Source: Sarocladium kiliense
Taxonomy: Eukaryota; Ascomycota; Sordariomycetes; Hypocreales; Sarocladiaceae
Assembly: GCA_030734395.1 (NCBI GenBank)
Contig: JAUZTG010000013.1
Coordinates: 124,001 to 188,000 of the forward strand
Direction of reading: 5' to 3'
DNA length: 64,000 nucleotides
Under the pieces are notes generated by a model. That model was not told the origin of the DNA, did no database searches, and saw nothing but the letters and a program-made list of their open reading frames with translations. Positions 36,048-48,230 of this stretch are shown piece by piece (position 1 is the first letter of the stretch; each line of letters starts with the position of its first letter). The translations under genes and the position numbers were made by a program.

Positions 36048-38435
36048 ATGGATCAACAAGATGCACTGGCACCTTCTTCAATTCCCGATCACAGAGCATT
36101 GGCGGGCTCCAGGCGCTATCGGTCCAAGGCGCAACGACCGTGCGATGTATGTCGTTCTCGAAAGGTGCTCTGCAACATCCCTGATCCGTCACGGCCATGT
36201 CAACTGTGCGAGCGGATAGGTCGCAGGTGCACATTTGTTGGCAATCCTAGTAAGAGGCAACGAAGCAAGAATGGCACTTCTCAGCTTTCTCCATCCACAT
36301 CTACAAGGACCTTTGAGGCTCATGGTACATATACCTCGGCCAATGTCATGAACTCATCTCCACAAAATATTGGCACCCCCGACTTGGATCAAGACGACCA
36401 GAGAGGGAACGAGTTGCAAATACCAGACGCGGCCAGCGTAGGTGAGTAGACAGCGCATAGGTCCCGTTTGCTACTATCTGAGTTTCGCTCATACTAAGAC
36501 GATTTCAGACCAGGCACATCAAGATCTGGCCCTCCTCGCTTCTCCTAGCGTTGCCTGGCTTCATGAAACCGAGTTGAATTGGGATCTGGATATCGATCCT
36601 TTTGCTCGGTCCGCCCTTGAAGACCAGATCTCCACCCCAGATCTCGGATTAAGTTTTATTGGGAATCCCGATGACTACAATACTGAAGTCCTACCGGATG
36701 TTTCGGGAGATTCTTACGATTTGAATGAGACGGCAACCATGAAATTCCCATCGACTAAGAATTTCGCTGCAGGAGCTGCATTAGATTTGAAGCCTGGCCA
36801 CTCAACGACGTTCATTGGGTACTCCAACGAGTCAGACCCCTTCGCACTGGACCAATTCCCCTACGACGATCAAGATGAGATTGATTTCTTCCGGGTGACT
36901 TACCGAAAATTTACTCCCAAGGGTCTCGATCGAGGGTGTTCGAGCACACACCCAATTCACTTCTTGCAAAGCCAGACGGGAACTGCAGTTGAAGCTAGGA
37001 GAGTCATTGACGAGTGTTTGCCCAAGCTTGACTCTCGAGCTGAGCTGGAGGCTATTGTGGATAGAACAGCTGGAGTTGCATTAGTCAAACTGTGAGTTTA
37101 TATAACACTACGCAACGATGAGCTGAGAAAGTTGATCGCGTCTCAGGTTCATCAAATTCGTCTATCCAGCGCTGCCAATCATTTCTCGAACATTGGTGCT
37201 TGAGAACATCGAGAAATTTGTTGCCGAAGCGCCAACTGGCTTGCTGGCTGGGATCTACGCTGTATCTTTGCCATTCGCCCCTTGGGACGACACACTCTGC
37301 TTAAGCAATGCATACTCGAAGCCAAGCATGGATGCGCTGTGGAAGGTTTCGTATACTTGCCTTCAACGAGAATTGCACTTTCCTCGGTTGTCATGCGTCC
37401 AGATCTTTCTTCTTCTCCTCAATCATTTCCAATTCGACTCTGTCTCGGTGGAGACGCCGTTCATATGGTCTACGGCTGCTTCCATGCTGGGAATGGCCCA
37501 GAGTCTCGGCCTGCATGTTGACCCCAGTGGATGGAATCTTCCTGCCTGGGAAATTCGATTGCGCAGGAGACTCTGGTGGGCGGTTCTAGTGGAGACCACC
37601 TGGCGCTCAGTCACACATGGCCGGGCATCCATGATCCGCCATGATGATTGGGATGTATCTCCCCTTTCCAGTGACGACTTTACGGTGGAGAACGACATAA
37701 GCCATTTCTGCGACATCAGTGATCAATCTCCAGAATATTTTATGAACCTTTGTTCGTTGACACTGATCGCGGACAGCATTTGTCGTCAATTCTAGTAAGC
37801 CTCTTCCCGCTAATCTGATTATTATGGTGGCAGCATCTAAACAACATATCATTAGCACTCTGAGAGCCGTTTCTCGGCAACATTCTCTCGACACTCTAAT
37901 TTCCCAAGCCCGCGGTTTTCGGCAAGAGCTCCTCGACTGGCTTGAGAAGCTGCCTGAGTGCCTTCAACTTCACACAACAAAGGACATGGTTTCCCCAGAG
38001 GATCCCATCGAGAGCCATGCGCCGCTCTACATAGCGTATTACACAACACATATCCTCCTCTTTCGCGCACTCCTTCGACCAATTTTACAGCGCGATGAAG
38101 AATCCAGTGCCTTGGAGGGATCAGTCAGCGCGATCCTGCAAGCGTCTCGCAGCCTCATTCGGACTGTGATGAAGTTCATCTGTAGTCTCGACGCGCGACA
38201 TCAATCAGCCTTTTGGCCGGCGTACACCAGGCATTGCTTCTCGTACCCGGGACTCTTTTGCTTCATGTTATCGAAACAGAAGGCCGAGCCACATATGGAG
38301 AGCGATGATCACAAGTTACTGGAAACTTGGCGAAAGATGCTTCGAACAAGAGTGTCATCATGGCCCCTTTTGCGTTTTGCTATTGTCAAAATCGATGCTA
38401 TCTACTGGAGGGGTGTGCAAAGGCCGACGTCCTAG
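36048..38435 (+). CDS. Zn2Cys6 transcription factor with fungal_trans domain
   Basis: 734-aa predicted nuclear regulator. Four exons: 36048-36441, 36509-37091, 37147-37794 and 37856-38435. The N-terminal binuclear zinc cluster is CDVCRSRKVLCNIPDPSRPC followed by QLCERIGRRC (about residues 31-60), with basic residues on both sides. The middle homology region (from about 300) is of the fungal_trans type, with WSTAASMLGMAQSLGLHVDP and RRLWWAVLVE. An acidic region (about 135-230) could activate transcription. It faces a permease and a carbamoyl-amino-acid hydrolase 0.4-3 kb downstream, so it may control them; this is inference from position. Exon 4 uses the acceptor at 37855 because the earlier one at 37833 would give an immediate stop. 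Confidence 0.92.
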
Positions 38436-38838
38436 GTAACGAGGCGCAAACCTTACGTTGCTGTTCTTTCCTATGTATCTGATATGATGAAAGTGTTACG
38501 TGCCACGATTAAAGGAGATGGTCGTATGGAATAGAGATCAATTACACAGGGTTCTAAGTGCAAAGTAAGCAAACCAGATGTGATTTGTGTAGAAGTGATG
38601 ATCCCCCTCAGGCTCAAGGCAGGTGGGAACAGTGATGACGATCACCCTTACACGTAGCAGAAATCCTACACTAGGTCTAGTTGAATAGTGGGATCATTAG
38701 ACCATGGACAATGCGCTACAATAAAAGCATACTATTATATTGTGCAGCGTCGCTCAGGACTTTCTATAAATCTGGGGTAAGTGTGCATGGTCCTTCCGAC
38801 AAGTCCTATGGCAGATTGTAGCTCGAGCTTCCCACATT
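38436..38838. other. Convergent spacer
   Basis: These 400 bp between the regulator and permease stop codons hold the two 3' ends. Nothing else was seen. Confidence 0.5.
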
Positions 38839-40498
38839 CTAGAAGACATACTTGAAATCCAGTGCCATATCGCCCTGCTTGCCGTTGGATTCCTTGCCTT
38901 CTGCGAGCAGACGCTGCTTCTGGCGCATGCGCCACTTGAGGAGAATATAGATGAGTCCGACACACAGTAGTGCGATGACTTCACCTCCAAGCGAGATGGC
39001 ATTACCCATAATATACCTCGGGGCATCATAAGAAGGATAGATCTGAGAAGCAGCCAATCCAGACGCGTTGGCGAGGGAAATGAGCATAGCAATAGCGACT
39101 GAACGCTTATAATCGGGCTGAATGTTGTTGGCCACCCATCTATATCAAGTCAGTACCATGGTCCTGTTGAAGATGAAAGACAAAGGCGATCGGAGGGGTG
39201 ATGCTTACGTGACCACAACAGTATTGAATGAATACACTCCTGCGCCGACAAGGAACATAGCAGCGAAGCCAGCACCCTTGTGATCCGTACCAAGGGCAAT
39301 GGCGTATCCTACAATGACAAGGAGCGGCGAGTGGATCAGGCAAATTGCCCGACGCTGAATGCGGTCGGAGACGAAGGTCGTAATTCCGGTGGAAATCGAA
39401 GCTAAGACGTAGACGGGAATGCTGAGGTAGTTCGGTGCAAGGCCAGTATATCTAATGCAGTTGTCAGTCAAATGGAAAAGCTCGATACCCTCAAGAATGT
39501 TAAGTGACGTACCCGAGGCCTTTGAGTAGAGTAGGGAGGAAGGTACCAAAGCCAAACATAGCGATGGAGGAGCAGAAGAGGGAGATTGATGCGAGGTAGA
39601 CAAATGGATCAGTCAGAGCCATCTTAGCCTGTGACCAGTCCAGTGACTTGCTCTCCTTGTATGGGTTGTTTTGCTCCCTGATTCGCTTCATGATAGCCTT
39701 CTCCTCTTCCTTGAGGAACCAAGCTGTCTCAGGAGAGGTAGGCAGGCTCAGCCAGCAGACTGCGCCAATCACCATCGAGACCAGACCCTCTACGATGAAC
39801 AGCCATCGCCAGGCAGAGAGGCCGTGTCTTGAGCCCATGGACTGAACACCGTACGCAAAAAGACCACCAACAGCGCCAGAGACGGCAATAGTGATGTAGA
39901 GAACGGCAACACGCTTTCCCTGAGACTTGGCAGGATAGATTTCCGAGATGACGAAGGTGAGGGCGGGGAAGAGACCAGCCTCGGCTGCACCGAGGAGGAC
40001 TCGGCAGGCGATCGTTTCGCCGTAGCTGTTCACGAATCCAGTTCCGAGGGTGATGGCACTCCAGCTGATGATGGCAATCGCGAGGACGCGTCCAGGACCC
40101 CATTTCTTGACGGCGATGACCCAGGGGGTCTCAAAGATGACGTACGTGATATAGAAATACATAGAGACATCGTTGAAGTCGGTTCCACTCATGCCCGTAT
40201 CTTCTTCGAAACCGAAAATGCGAGCATTGCCTGGTTTTCAGGTAGTTGGTCCAAGTCAGTTCCCAGGAGCTACGGCAACGGAGTGTAAAACAGGGTGAGA
40301 AGGCTACTCACCGATGTTTGTGCGATCGAGGTAACCGAAGAGGACCAGAAGAGCCATCTGCGGCATCACCCATTTATCGAACTTGTGCAGAATCTTGCGT
40401 TCGAGAACCTTGTCGACTCCAGCCACGTTGTTGGCATCAAGGCTTTGGCCCTCGATGCTTGACCGCTGAGCGTCCATTTCTTTGGCGGACGACTCCAT
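38839..40498 (-). CDS. MFS permease, Dal5/ACS family (second copy)
   Basis: 482-aa 12-TM transporter of the anion:cation symporter family. Four exons: 40498-40312, 40230-39513, 39451-39209 and 39139-38839. Family signatures include KWVMPQMALLVLFGYLDRTN at helix 1, CRVLLGAAEAGLFPALTFVI at helix 4 and WVANNIQPDYKRSVAIAM late in the second half. It is only distantly similar to the permease at 30-32 kb. It is divergent from the M20 hydrolase (730 bp between starts), and the Zn2Cys6 regulator ends 400 bp away. That order suggests a small catabolic cluster importing an amide- or ureide-type nitrogen source, which the hydrolase would cleave. The substrate itself is inference. Confidence 0.92.
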
Positions 40499-41231
40499 TG
40501 TGAGAAACTAAAGACAAATGTATTTGTATATGCTTTCGGAGTAAGAAAGAGGAAATTTCTGGCGGTCTGGTTACTCTGAAGTCACGAGGCCTCGGAGGAT
40601 TGAGGAGAGTAGGACAGTGAATTGGGAATATGGGGTGAACAAGCCCGGTTTTAAGACCCGGTAAAGATGGCTGATAGGTGAGTTGGTTGACAGCCAGCAT
40701 CATGATAGCTACCGATAAAGCTGGGGCAACCGGGAGGGGCCACTATGGGGAAACAGATAAGGTGTTGGACCCAGGAATCACTGCAAACCAGCAATGATCA
40801 GTGGCTCGTACATACAGAGACCCGGTTATTAGCGAGTAAGGCACCGCCCGACCCCCAGCCCAGTGTCGGGTCTCCATGTCCCCATCCAATACCGACGGCG
40901 GATGACGGCCGTCGGCCGTGATCGGAGTGGGGTTCTCCCTCGCGGCCGATTATCGCTAGCGGGGCTCCACCGCGCTGGCCAGCTCCCGACCTCAACCGGT
41001 TATCGTCTTCGCACTCGCCACGTTGAGGTGATATGTAGAAACACTTATCAGTCTGCATCCTCATAGCCTTGTCTTCATCCTACTTGAATAGAAAGGGCCT
41101 CATCATTATACACGCTAACCCTTGTTGCTATCTGCTCTACGCTATAAGCGCCTCAGCCTGTCTACCATCCAGACATTCATTCACACCTACCCTGCCTCAC
41201 AGCGTGCAGTAGTGCGGCTTGACTATACACA
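40499..41231. promoter_or_regulatory. Bidirectional promoter between permease and M20 hydrolase
   Basis: This 730-bp spacer lies between two divergent starts. CGG triplets suited to Zn2Cys6 proteins occur several times in 40840-41000 (for example CCGGTTATTAGCG, CGGCGGATGACGG and CCGGTTATCG). No coding exon is visible. Assignment as binding sites is speculative. Confidence 0.4.
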
Positions 41232-42857
41232 ATGGGTTCCCTCGATAGGTCACCCTCATTGGCAATTAGTCAGGAGAGTTTAGGTAGCTTCTTGCATGAG
41301 AGTTGCCAGTTTGGCGCTGCTCACAGATATGGCAAGTAAGTAGTCGGCTCCATTCTATCCTCTTGATACAGAATCAGTCCTAACTTTATGATGATGAAGA
41401 GCTTCCACAGAAACAGGCATGGCCCGGCTGAGCCTGGATGATTCCGACAAGCAGGTCCGAGATTGGTTCATGGAGCAGGCTCGCTCCATCGGATGTCAGA
41501 CCTACGTTGATGAGATGGGCAATTTGTTTGCCGTACTACCAGGCAAGAACAAGGACGCCGCACCCATCATGATGGGATCTCACCTTGATACTCAGCCCAC
41601 AGGAGGACGCTATGACGGAATCCTCGGCGTTATCTCTGGTCTTGAGGTTCTGCGTGTACTTGCATCAAACAACGTTGAGACGGAGGGTCCGATCGGAGTA
41701 GTGAACTGGACAAAGTGAGTCTTCAACAACTTCAGGATGTCTTTTGATATATTGCTGATTCTCCTGATCTTTAGCGAGGAAGGTGCTAGATTCCCCAAGA
41801 TGGCAGTATCTTCGGGTGTTTGGGCAGAAGCAATCCCTCTACAGACTGCTTGGGATCTTCGTGAGGTGCTCGCACGCGACGGCAACCCCAAGTCGATTAA
41901 GGAGGAATTGGACAGAATTGGATACTGCGGCAAACGCGGTGCCTCTTACCAGACAAACCCATTTGCTGCGCATTTCGAGCTGCATATTGAGCAGGGGCCT
42001 ATTCTCGAGGATGAAGGGCTGAAGATCGGCGTCGTTGAAGGTACGTTTCCACTAAGTCCTTGGGTGACGACACCTGCGCGAAGTCAAGGCTTTTCTAGGG
42101 CAGGACGTTGACTAGTGATAATGTAGGCGTACAAGCCTTCAAGTGGTTCAACATCACGGTCAAGGGGCGGGATAGCCACGCCGGTACAACGCCACTGTAT
42201 GCCAGAAAAGACCCTGTGCTGTGCGCCTGCAAGCTGGTTGCGGCTGCGAACAAAGTAGCCCACGAATTTCAAGGTCTTGCCACCACCGGCATCTTCACAA
42301 CGGACCCAGGTACAGTGAACACCATGGCTCACACCGTCAAATTCACTCTTGACGTCCGCCACATCAAGGACGAAGTCCTAGCTCAAATGATTGAGAAGTG
42401 CGAGGCTGAATTCAGCCGCATCTGCAAGGACGACAGCGAAAAGGGCTGTGAGGTCGAGTGGGAGCTTCTCGTCGACAGCCCAGCCATCAAGTTTCACCCA
42501 GACTGCATCGCGGCCGTCGAGGCGAGCGCTGCGGACGTCTGCTCCCAGCTTCCGGAGGCTTCCGGCGGCAAAAAGCTTTATATCCCCATGATCAGCGGAG
42601 CCGGACATGATAGCTGCTACACAAGCTTGCGTGTGCCGACTAGCATGATCTTCACGCCGACAAGGTCGGGCATTAGCCATAATCCGGTCGAATACTGCTC
42701 GCCAGAAGATTGGTAAGTTTTGGCTTTTCTCTCATACACCAGGCAGAATTTGGCCTCATGCTGACTTAAAAAAACTTCAAGCGCTCTGGGTGCCAATGTC
42801 CTACTCGGTGCTGTCTTAAGATATGATCAACTCCGCGCTAGCCGGGGCGAGTTTTGA
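41232..42857 (+). CDS. M20-family N-carbamoyl amino acid hydrolase / beta-ureidopropionase-like
   Basis: 448-aa zinc amidohydrolase that should cleave N-carbamoyl amino acids (or a ureido acid) to amino acid, CO2 and ammonia. Five exons: 41232-41335, 41400-41714, 41775-42040, 42127-42712 and 42782-42857; the sum is divisible by three. Metal and catalytic motifs are GSHLDTQPTGGRYDG (His/Asp), NEEGARF (Glu), HIEQGPILE (His) and the late SGISHNPVEYCSPED (His). The dimerisation lid lies between (KGRDSHAGTTP). The sequence is of the HyuC/Pyd3 type of peptidase M20. It lacks a signal peptide and is likely cytosolic. It is divergent from a Dal5-type permease, with a Zn2Cys6 regulator nearby, consistent with an uptake-and-hydrolysis unit for a nitrogen source. 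Confidence 0.93.
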
Positions 42858-43118
42858 TTAAGAACATGGCATGGATCTCAAAGATAAGGCAGGGGAAAAC
42901 GCGGCAACAATATCTCATATGTATGAGTAGCAGGTTTCCGATCGAGGATCCAAGGATTTTGAGGAAGTGCCAGATCTGCGCTCCACAGCCATTTCAAGGC
43001 ATCTGTGAGCTATGACATCGACTTAGTTGACCGGTACTTCCGCGAGCCGGAACCGAATGTAGCATATAGCTAACTTTTTCACCTAACGTCGTCGACAAAA
43101 GTCACTAGCCTACATGCC

Positions 43119-45612
43119 TTAGAGCTCCTCGCTTCCAGATGGCACCTCTCCATCCACCGCTGGCGGCTTCGGCCACTGATCCAGAACTGCAGGTTTTCCC
43201 GTGAGAGTGAACTTCATCTCCACCTTAGTAGGCTCGTCCAGCATGACAGTATAATCGCCTGGATAAAGGACAGTGTTTCCGTTCTCGTCATGTCTGGCCA
43301 GGTTTCCCAAAGTCCATTGCAGGTCGGCTGACTTGTCGTTGCCTGGTTCGACTGTGCGCACGCGAGTGTAGGCTGCCAGGGTCTTGATCGGATAAGGTGC
43401 CGGACCTACCTCACCCTTGATAAAGGCCAGTGCCACATAGTCGGACTTGCGAGCGCCAGTATTTTTCACCGTGACACGCAGCGAGGTAAATGGACACAAG
43501 TCTAGGAACTCTTCGCTGCATGACTCAACGAGCTCTTGAATTGAGGAGGCTTGAGGCAGCGACTCGAGAGAGACGTCGAAGTCGGTGTAGTGTAGGCCAT
43601 ATCCGAAGGGTTGAACTGCGTTGTCGTACCAGCGGTATGTTCGCCCGGGGTAACCTGAGGTCGGACGAAGCTTCATGGTGTTCATCGGAATGTCATCGAC
43701 GTACTTAGCTGGGTACTGAGTGACAGGCAGGCGGCCAGCCGGGCTTTCAGCGCCAGTCAGCAGGCTCATAATGGCTGTGCCTCCTTCTTGTCCCGGCCAA
43801 CTTGCCCACAGGATGGCGGCGATGCTATCGTTCTCCAGGAGGGGCGTGTTATCTAGCTGGTCGCCAAGTTGGATAACAGTGATGGGCTTGCCGAGGGTAG
43901 ACAGCTTCGCCAATAGTTCGAGTTGCACATGAGGCCATGCGATAGACGTCCGATCAAATCCCTCGCTGGCGGCACCGGTATGGAGGCCTCCAAAATAGAC
44001 GATGTGGTCAGACTTCTCAGCCGCCTCAACAGCCGCCTTGGTCCAGTTGTCGTCCGATTCATCACCGTCCGTTATGGGGCCATCAGCAGCATAGACTTGG
44101 AACCCTAGCTTCTCTGCAGCCCAGGCAGGCGTATGGCTGTACGGCGCCTTGCCACTGTAGTCGCCGTGAAGATGCTTCTCGTTATCGGCCCAAAAGCCAA
44201 TCATGGCGAGCGTGGTATCTTTCGGCGAGGATTCGAGAGGTAGTGATCCATCATTCTTGAGCAATACGATGCCGTCGACAGCCGCAGCCAGGGCAAGGGC
44301 CTGTGTGTCTTCAGAGTTGACATCTTTCCAGCCGAGATGGGCCCAAGCCGAATCTTTCCCTGAGAAGTAGCCAGCTGAAATGAGACCTTCGTAGATTCGC
44401 TGAAGAGAGCTGTCGACCATCTCCTCGGTCAGCAAGCCAGAGTCCCATGAATCCTGGACACCTGTGTACTTGGCTGACTCGCAAGCAAGATCGAGGCCGC
44501 TCTTGAGGCACTCGAAGAAGGCTTCGGCGTGCGTGTCGCGATAGTGATGAGAGCCAGCCACATCCCCTACCGCACCGCAGTCGCTGACGATGAAGTTCGA
44601 CGACTCGGTCCATTTCCAGTGATCCCGAAGGATGGTCTTCATGAAGTACTCATTCGCTGAAGTGGGTACTCCATTGACCGCATTGTAAGAGGACATGACG
44701 CTACCTGCTTTCGCGTCCCGTATGCCGCCCTGGAAGGGCTTGAGGTAGTACTCGGCAAGGTCTTGGATGGTGATCTCTGCGTTGAAGGAGTGGCGGCTGA
44801 ACCCGTTCCACTTCTCCAAATCGTTGCCAGCCAGGTGCTTTGGGGTGGCGATGACTCGCTTTTCCTCCTTGTCGCCTTGGAGTCCTTCGACCATTGCTTT
44901 CGCATAGCGAGAAATGCGGAAAGCATCCTCTCCTGGGGTTTCACTACCTCGGCCCCATCGCTGTCAAAGATGTTCAGTCAGCTTTTCTGCCATGGTGCCA
45001 TGGTGAAAGGAAACAAATGAGGAGCCCATGATGCTCACATACAGGATCTCTGTACGGGTTAATCGTAGGCGTCCAGTAGTCCAGCCCACCAAAGCCAGCA
45101 TTGCCGAAAGCACGCGCTTCCGTGCCAATGCTTTCCGCCACGCGCTTGATCAGGTCATCGTCAAAAGCAGCAGCCATGAGAATCGGCATAGGGAACTGCG
45201 TGGATGTGTCGAAGGGGGGGTGCTCTGGCGGCGTCCTGAAATCCGCGTGGCCTGGAGCAACACCGTGCAGTGCCTCGTTCCAGAACTCGTATTCTGGCAG
45301 ACCAATTCGAGGCGCGCCAAGGGCAGCACTTTGCGAGAAGGAAGAGAGGCCAACGTTAGTGAACAGTTCCTTCTTACTCAGAAACGGCCTGTGTGTCAGA
45401 GACTCGACTTACTTCTGGAGATTGACCAGCTTCTCCTTGATGTCCATGGCCTGGATCAGGGCAGCTGCCCTCTCCGCGCGCGTTAAAGACGTATCACAGA
45501 CGGCATTCAATGCCAGTGGTCCATCTACGCAGTTGGGCAGCTTGAAGGGTGCTTGCATGCCGCTCACGGTGGCAGCGGCAGCCAGGCCGAAGCCAGATTG
45601 CGAGAGCCTCAT
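43119..45612 (-). CDS. Secreted GH3 beta-xylosidase-like glycosidase
   Basis: 775-aa glycoside hydrolase family 3 enzyme, probably an exo-1,4-beta-xylosidase acting on xylo-oligosaccharides outside the cell. Three exons: 45612-45413, 45328-45043 and 44960-43119. The N-terminus is a signal peptide of about 20 residues. The N-terminal TIM-barrel carries WNEALHGVAPG, GLDYWTPTINPYRDP, KHLAGNDLE and the nucleophile segment IVSDCGAVGD. The C-terminal sandwich has an AAILWASWPGQEGGTAI segment and the terminal fibronectin-III-like domain. The length matches fungal XlnD/Bxl enzymes. The promoter contains GGGG/CCCC-type stretches near 45774 that could bind a carbon catabolite repressor, but this is weak. 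The next gene (PSD1) is divergent. Confidence 0.93.
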
Positions 45613-46192
45613 GGTTCAGGGTTGGTGAGAGTAGAGAAAGGAATATAGCCAAGATGATCTCTATTGCCAGTGATTAGCGAGCATATGAAGAATCAAGTCA
45701 TGTCAGCGAGGCGCTGCCGGTTGGGCATGATGCTTGATGTTGGACTGGATACTCGGATACAGGCCGAAGACGAGGGGGGGGTGGCCATGTAGCATTGTTG
45801 CACCACGATGGCTGCGAGGTACCTCAGCAGCGAACTGGGTGACGTCAATTATTGTCGATATTTGATATCCAGGAGCTTCACATTGCAGAACCTCTTAGCA
45901 GCAATCTTATTGACACACAGGAGACGGTAAGAAACAAGACTATTCTTCAATGCGTCCTATGAGACTACCTGGGGCATGGTACTTGACGCACGTCGAGCAA
46001 CGAGTATTTTGACCGGTTCGTATCACAGACCTTGGGTGAATTAGTTCAGTAAAACCAAGTGTACGAATGAATCCAAAGGAACATCATAGTAACTCACCGA
46101 TCCAGTCTATTCTCATGAACTGTTCCTAGTTTCGTCTACATCGAGTGGCATGAGATTGGTACAGGGTAGCTTAGCTCTGTCGAAACTGCGTC
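45613..46192. other. Divergent promoter region between GH3 and PSD1 genes
   Basis: These 580 bp hold both promoters. A run of nine G occurs near 45774-45782. No coding signal was seen. Confidence 0.5.
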
Positions 46193-47949
46193 ATGGCTCA
46201 ACCCCGACGATCGACCCAAGCTCGTCGTGCATCTCCCTCCTACCTGGCCAAACTCGACCAGAAGGGCCATATCTCCCACACATTGCGCACCGTCCGGCTC
46301 CAGGGACCGTCAGCAATCATGACGACCCTCGCCACCGGCCTCGGCCACCTGGCCAGACGCCAGGCTCTCGCTCCCCTTCCCAAGCGAGTCTGCACGCGCT
46401 GCACCACTCCAACACACCTGCAACCCACGCGTCGAACCTCCCCAAGCTCAATCCGAGGCTTCTCCTCCGGCTCCGGCAAGCGTCCTCGCTTCTCCCAGCG
46501 ACTGGGTGAGGCGCTGCGCAACTCGAAGATTCAATGGTATCAGATCCCCGTTGGCCTGGGCATCGGCTTCCTGGGACTGGTGCAGTTCTACAAGGTGTCG
46601 AGTAGAGAGAGGGAGAAGCAGCGGAATGGAGAGAATGGCGAGCTCGAGGAGGGCACGCCGGCGAAGAGGCCGAGAGTGAAGCTTGAGGGCCCGTGGCAGG
46701 TTCGGGTCATGTCTACGTTGCCGCTCAAGGCCATGTCCAGGCTCTGGGGCAAGTTCAACGAGTTGACGATTCCCTACTACCTTCGAGTCCCCGGCTTCAA
46801 GCTCTACTCTTTCATCTTCGGCGTCAAGTAAGCCAAGCCACTCCGACCGTTGTCGAGAAACTACGAATGCTGACAATATACAGTCTTGATGAAGTTGCCG
46901 AACCAGATCTCCACGTATACCCGAACCTCGCCGCATTCTTCTACCGAAAACTGAAACCCGGCGCAAGACCTCTGCACCCCGATCCTCACGTGCTACTCTC
47001 ACCCGCGGACGGACGAGTTCTCCAGTTCGGTCAGATCGAAGGAGGCGACATCGAGCAGGTCAAGGGCATGACGTACAGCATCGACGCTCTTCTCGGGAAA
47101 CACACCCCAAGCCCCAGCGTCTCGAGCGTGTCGCTGGACTCGGAACCCCACGACGTGCAGAGGGCTCCTCGCGAGCTGTCCAAGGATGAACAACTGGTCA
47201 AGCAGGAGGAGGAATTTGCAAAGGTCAATGGCATTTCATACACTCTGCCTGAAATCATGTCTGGTCCCGGCAACCGTGTCGCAGCTCAGGATGCATCCAC
47301 CGAGTCGAACCCCCGTGCCGTATCTGAAGTCCGCGCCGAGCTGGCCCTTGGTGAACGACCATGGTACGACATACTCTCCGGCGACAAGACCACCTCCCTC
47401 TACTACGCCGTCGTCTACCTCGCCCCAGGAGACTACCACCGCTTCCACTCCCCCACCAACTGGGTTGTCGAGCGACGTCGCCATTTCGCAGGCGAGCTCT
47501 ACAGCGTCTCACCCTATCTCCAACGCACCCTCCCCGGCCTCTTCACCCTCAACGAGCGCGTCGTACTTCTCGGCCGCTGGCGCTGGGGATTCTTCAGCTA
47601 CATCCCTGTCGGCGCCACCAACGTCGGCTCCATCAAGATCAACTTTGACAGCGAGCTCCGAACCAACAGTCTCACTACTGACACGGCAGCGGATCGGGCA
47701 GCAGCCGAGGCGAACCGTCGGGGCGAGCCGTGGCTGGGGTTCGTGGAGGCGACGTATGAGAAGGCCAGTCCCGTGTTGGGTGGACATGCGCTGAGGAGGG
47801 GTGAGGAGATGGGAGGATTCCAATTGGGAAGTACGATTGTGCTGGTGTTTGAGGCGCCGTCGGAGGAGAAGGGAGGATGGAAGTGGATGGTGCAGAAGGG
47901 ACAGAAGGTGGTTATGGGACAAGGCCTGGGGAAGGTGATGGAGGAGTAG
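46193..47949 (+). CDS. PSD1: Phosphatidylserine decarboxylase, mitochondrial (Psd1 type)
   Basis: 566-aa enzyme converting phosphatidylserine to phosphatidylethanolamine at the inner mitochondrial membrane. Two exons, 46193-46827 and 46884-47949. The N-terminus is rich in Arg, Ser and Thr like a presequence and is followed by one hydrophobic segment (PVGLGIGFLGLVQFY, about 118-132). Catalytic-domain landmarks are LLSPADGRVLQFG, YYAVVYLAPGDYHRFHSP and the self-cleavage site FQLGSTIVLVFEAP near the C-terminus; cleavage before the Ser creates the pyruvoyl group. A charged insertion (about 300-395, including the TPSPSVSSVSLDSE region) is longer than in yeast and typical of filamentous fungi. A second in-frame ATG at 46319 is a possible start that would still leave a presequence-like end. 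Confidence 0.96.
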
Positions 47950-48230
47950 ACGATATGATACCGCTGTACATTGTTCAAGATTGATTGTCACACTACATTT
48001 GGTCATTTGGTCATTTCACATTCAGCGATTGGTATGTTTGACAATGCTTTCAGATTTTTTATAGTTGATGATTCTATAAGTGTATGTAAGTATACCGACA
48101 CTAATTGTGGTATCATGTCGATTGCATGCTGATTCTATCCATGCCAACCCAATGCATTCCAAATAACTCTGAACTCCGTTGTATAGTCGTCTTGCGGTTT
48201 TTCTTCTTGTTCGTCATTGTCTCATGTCGC

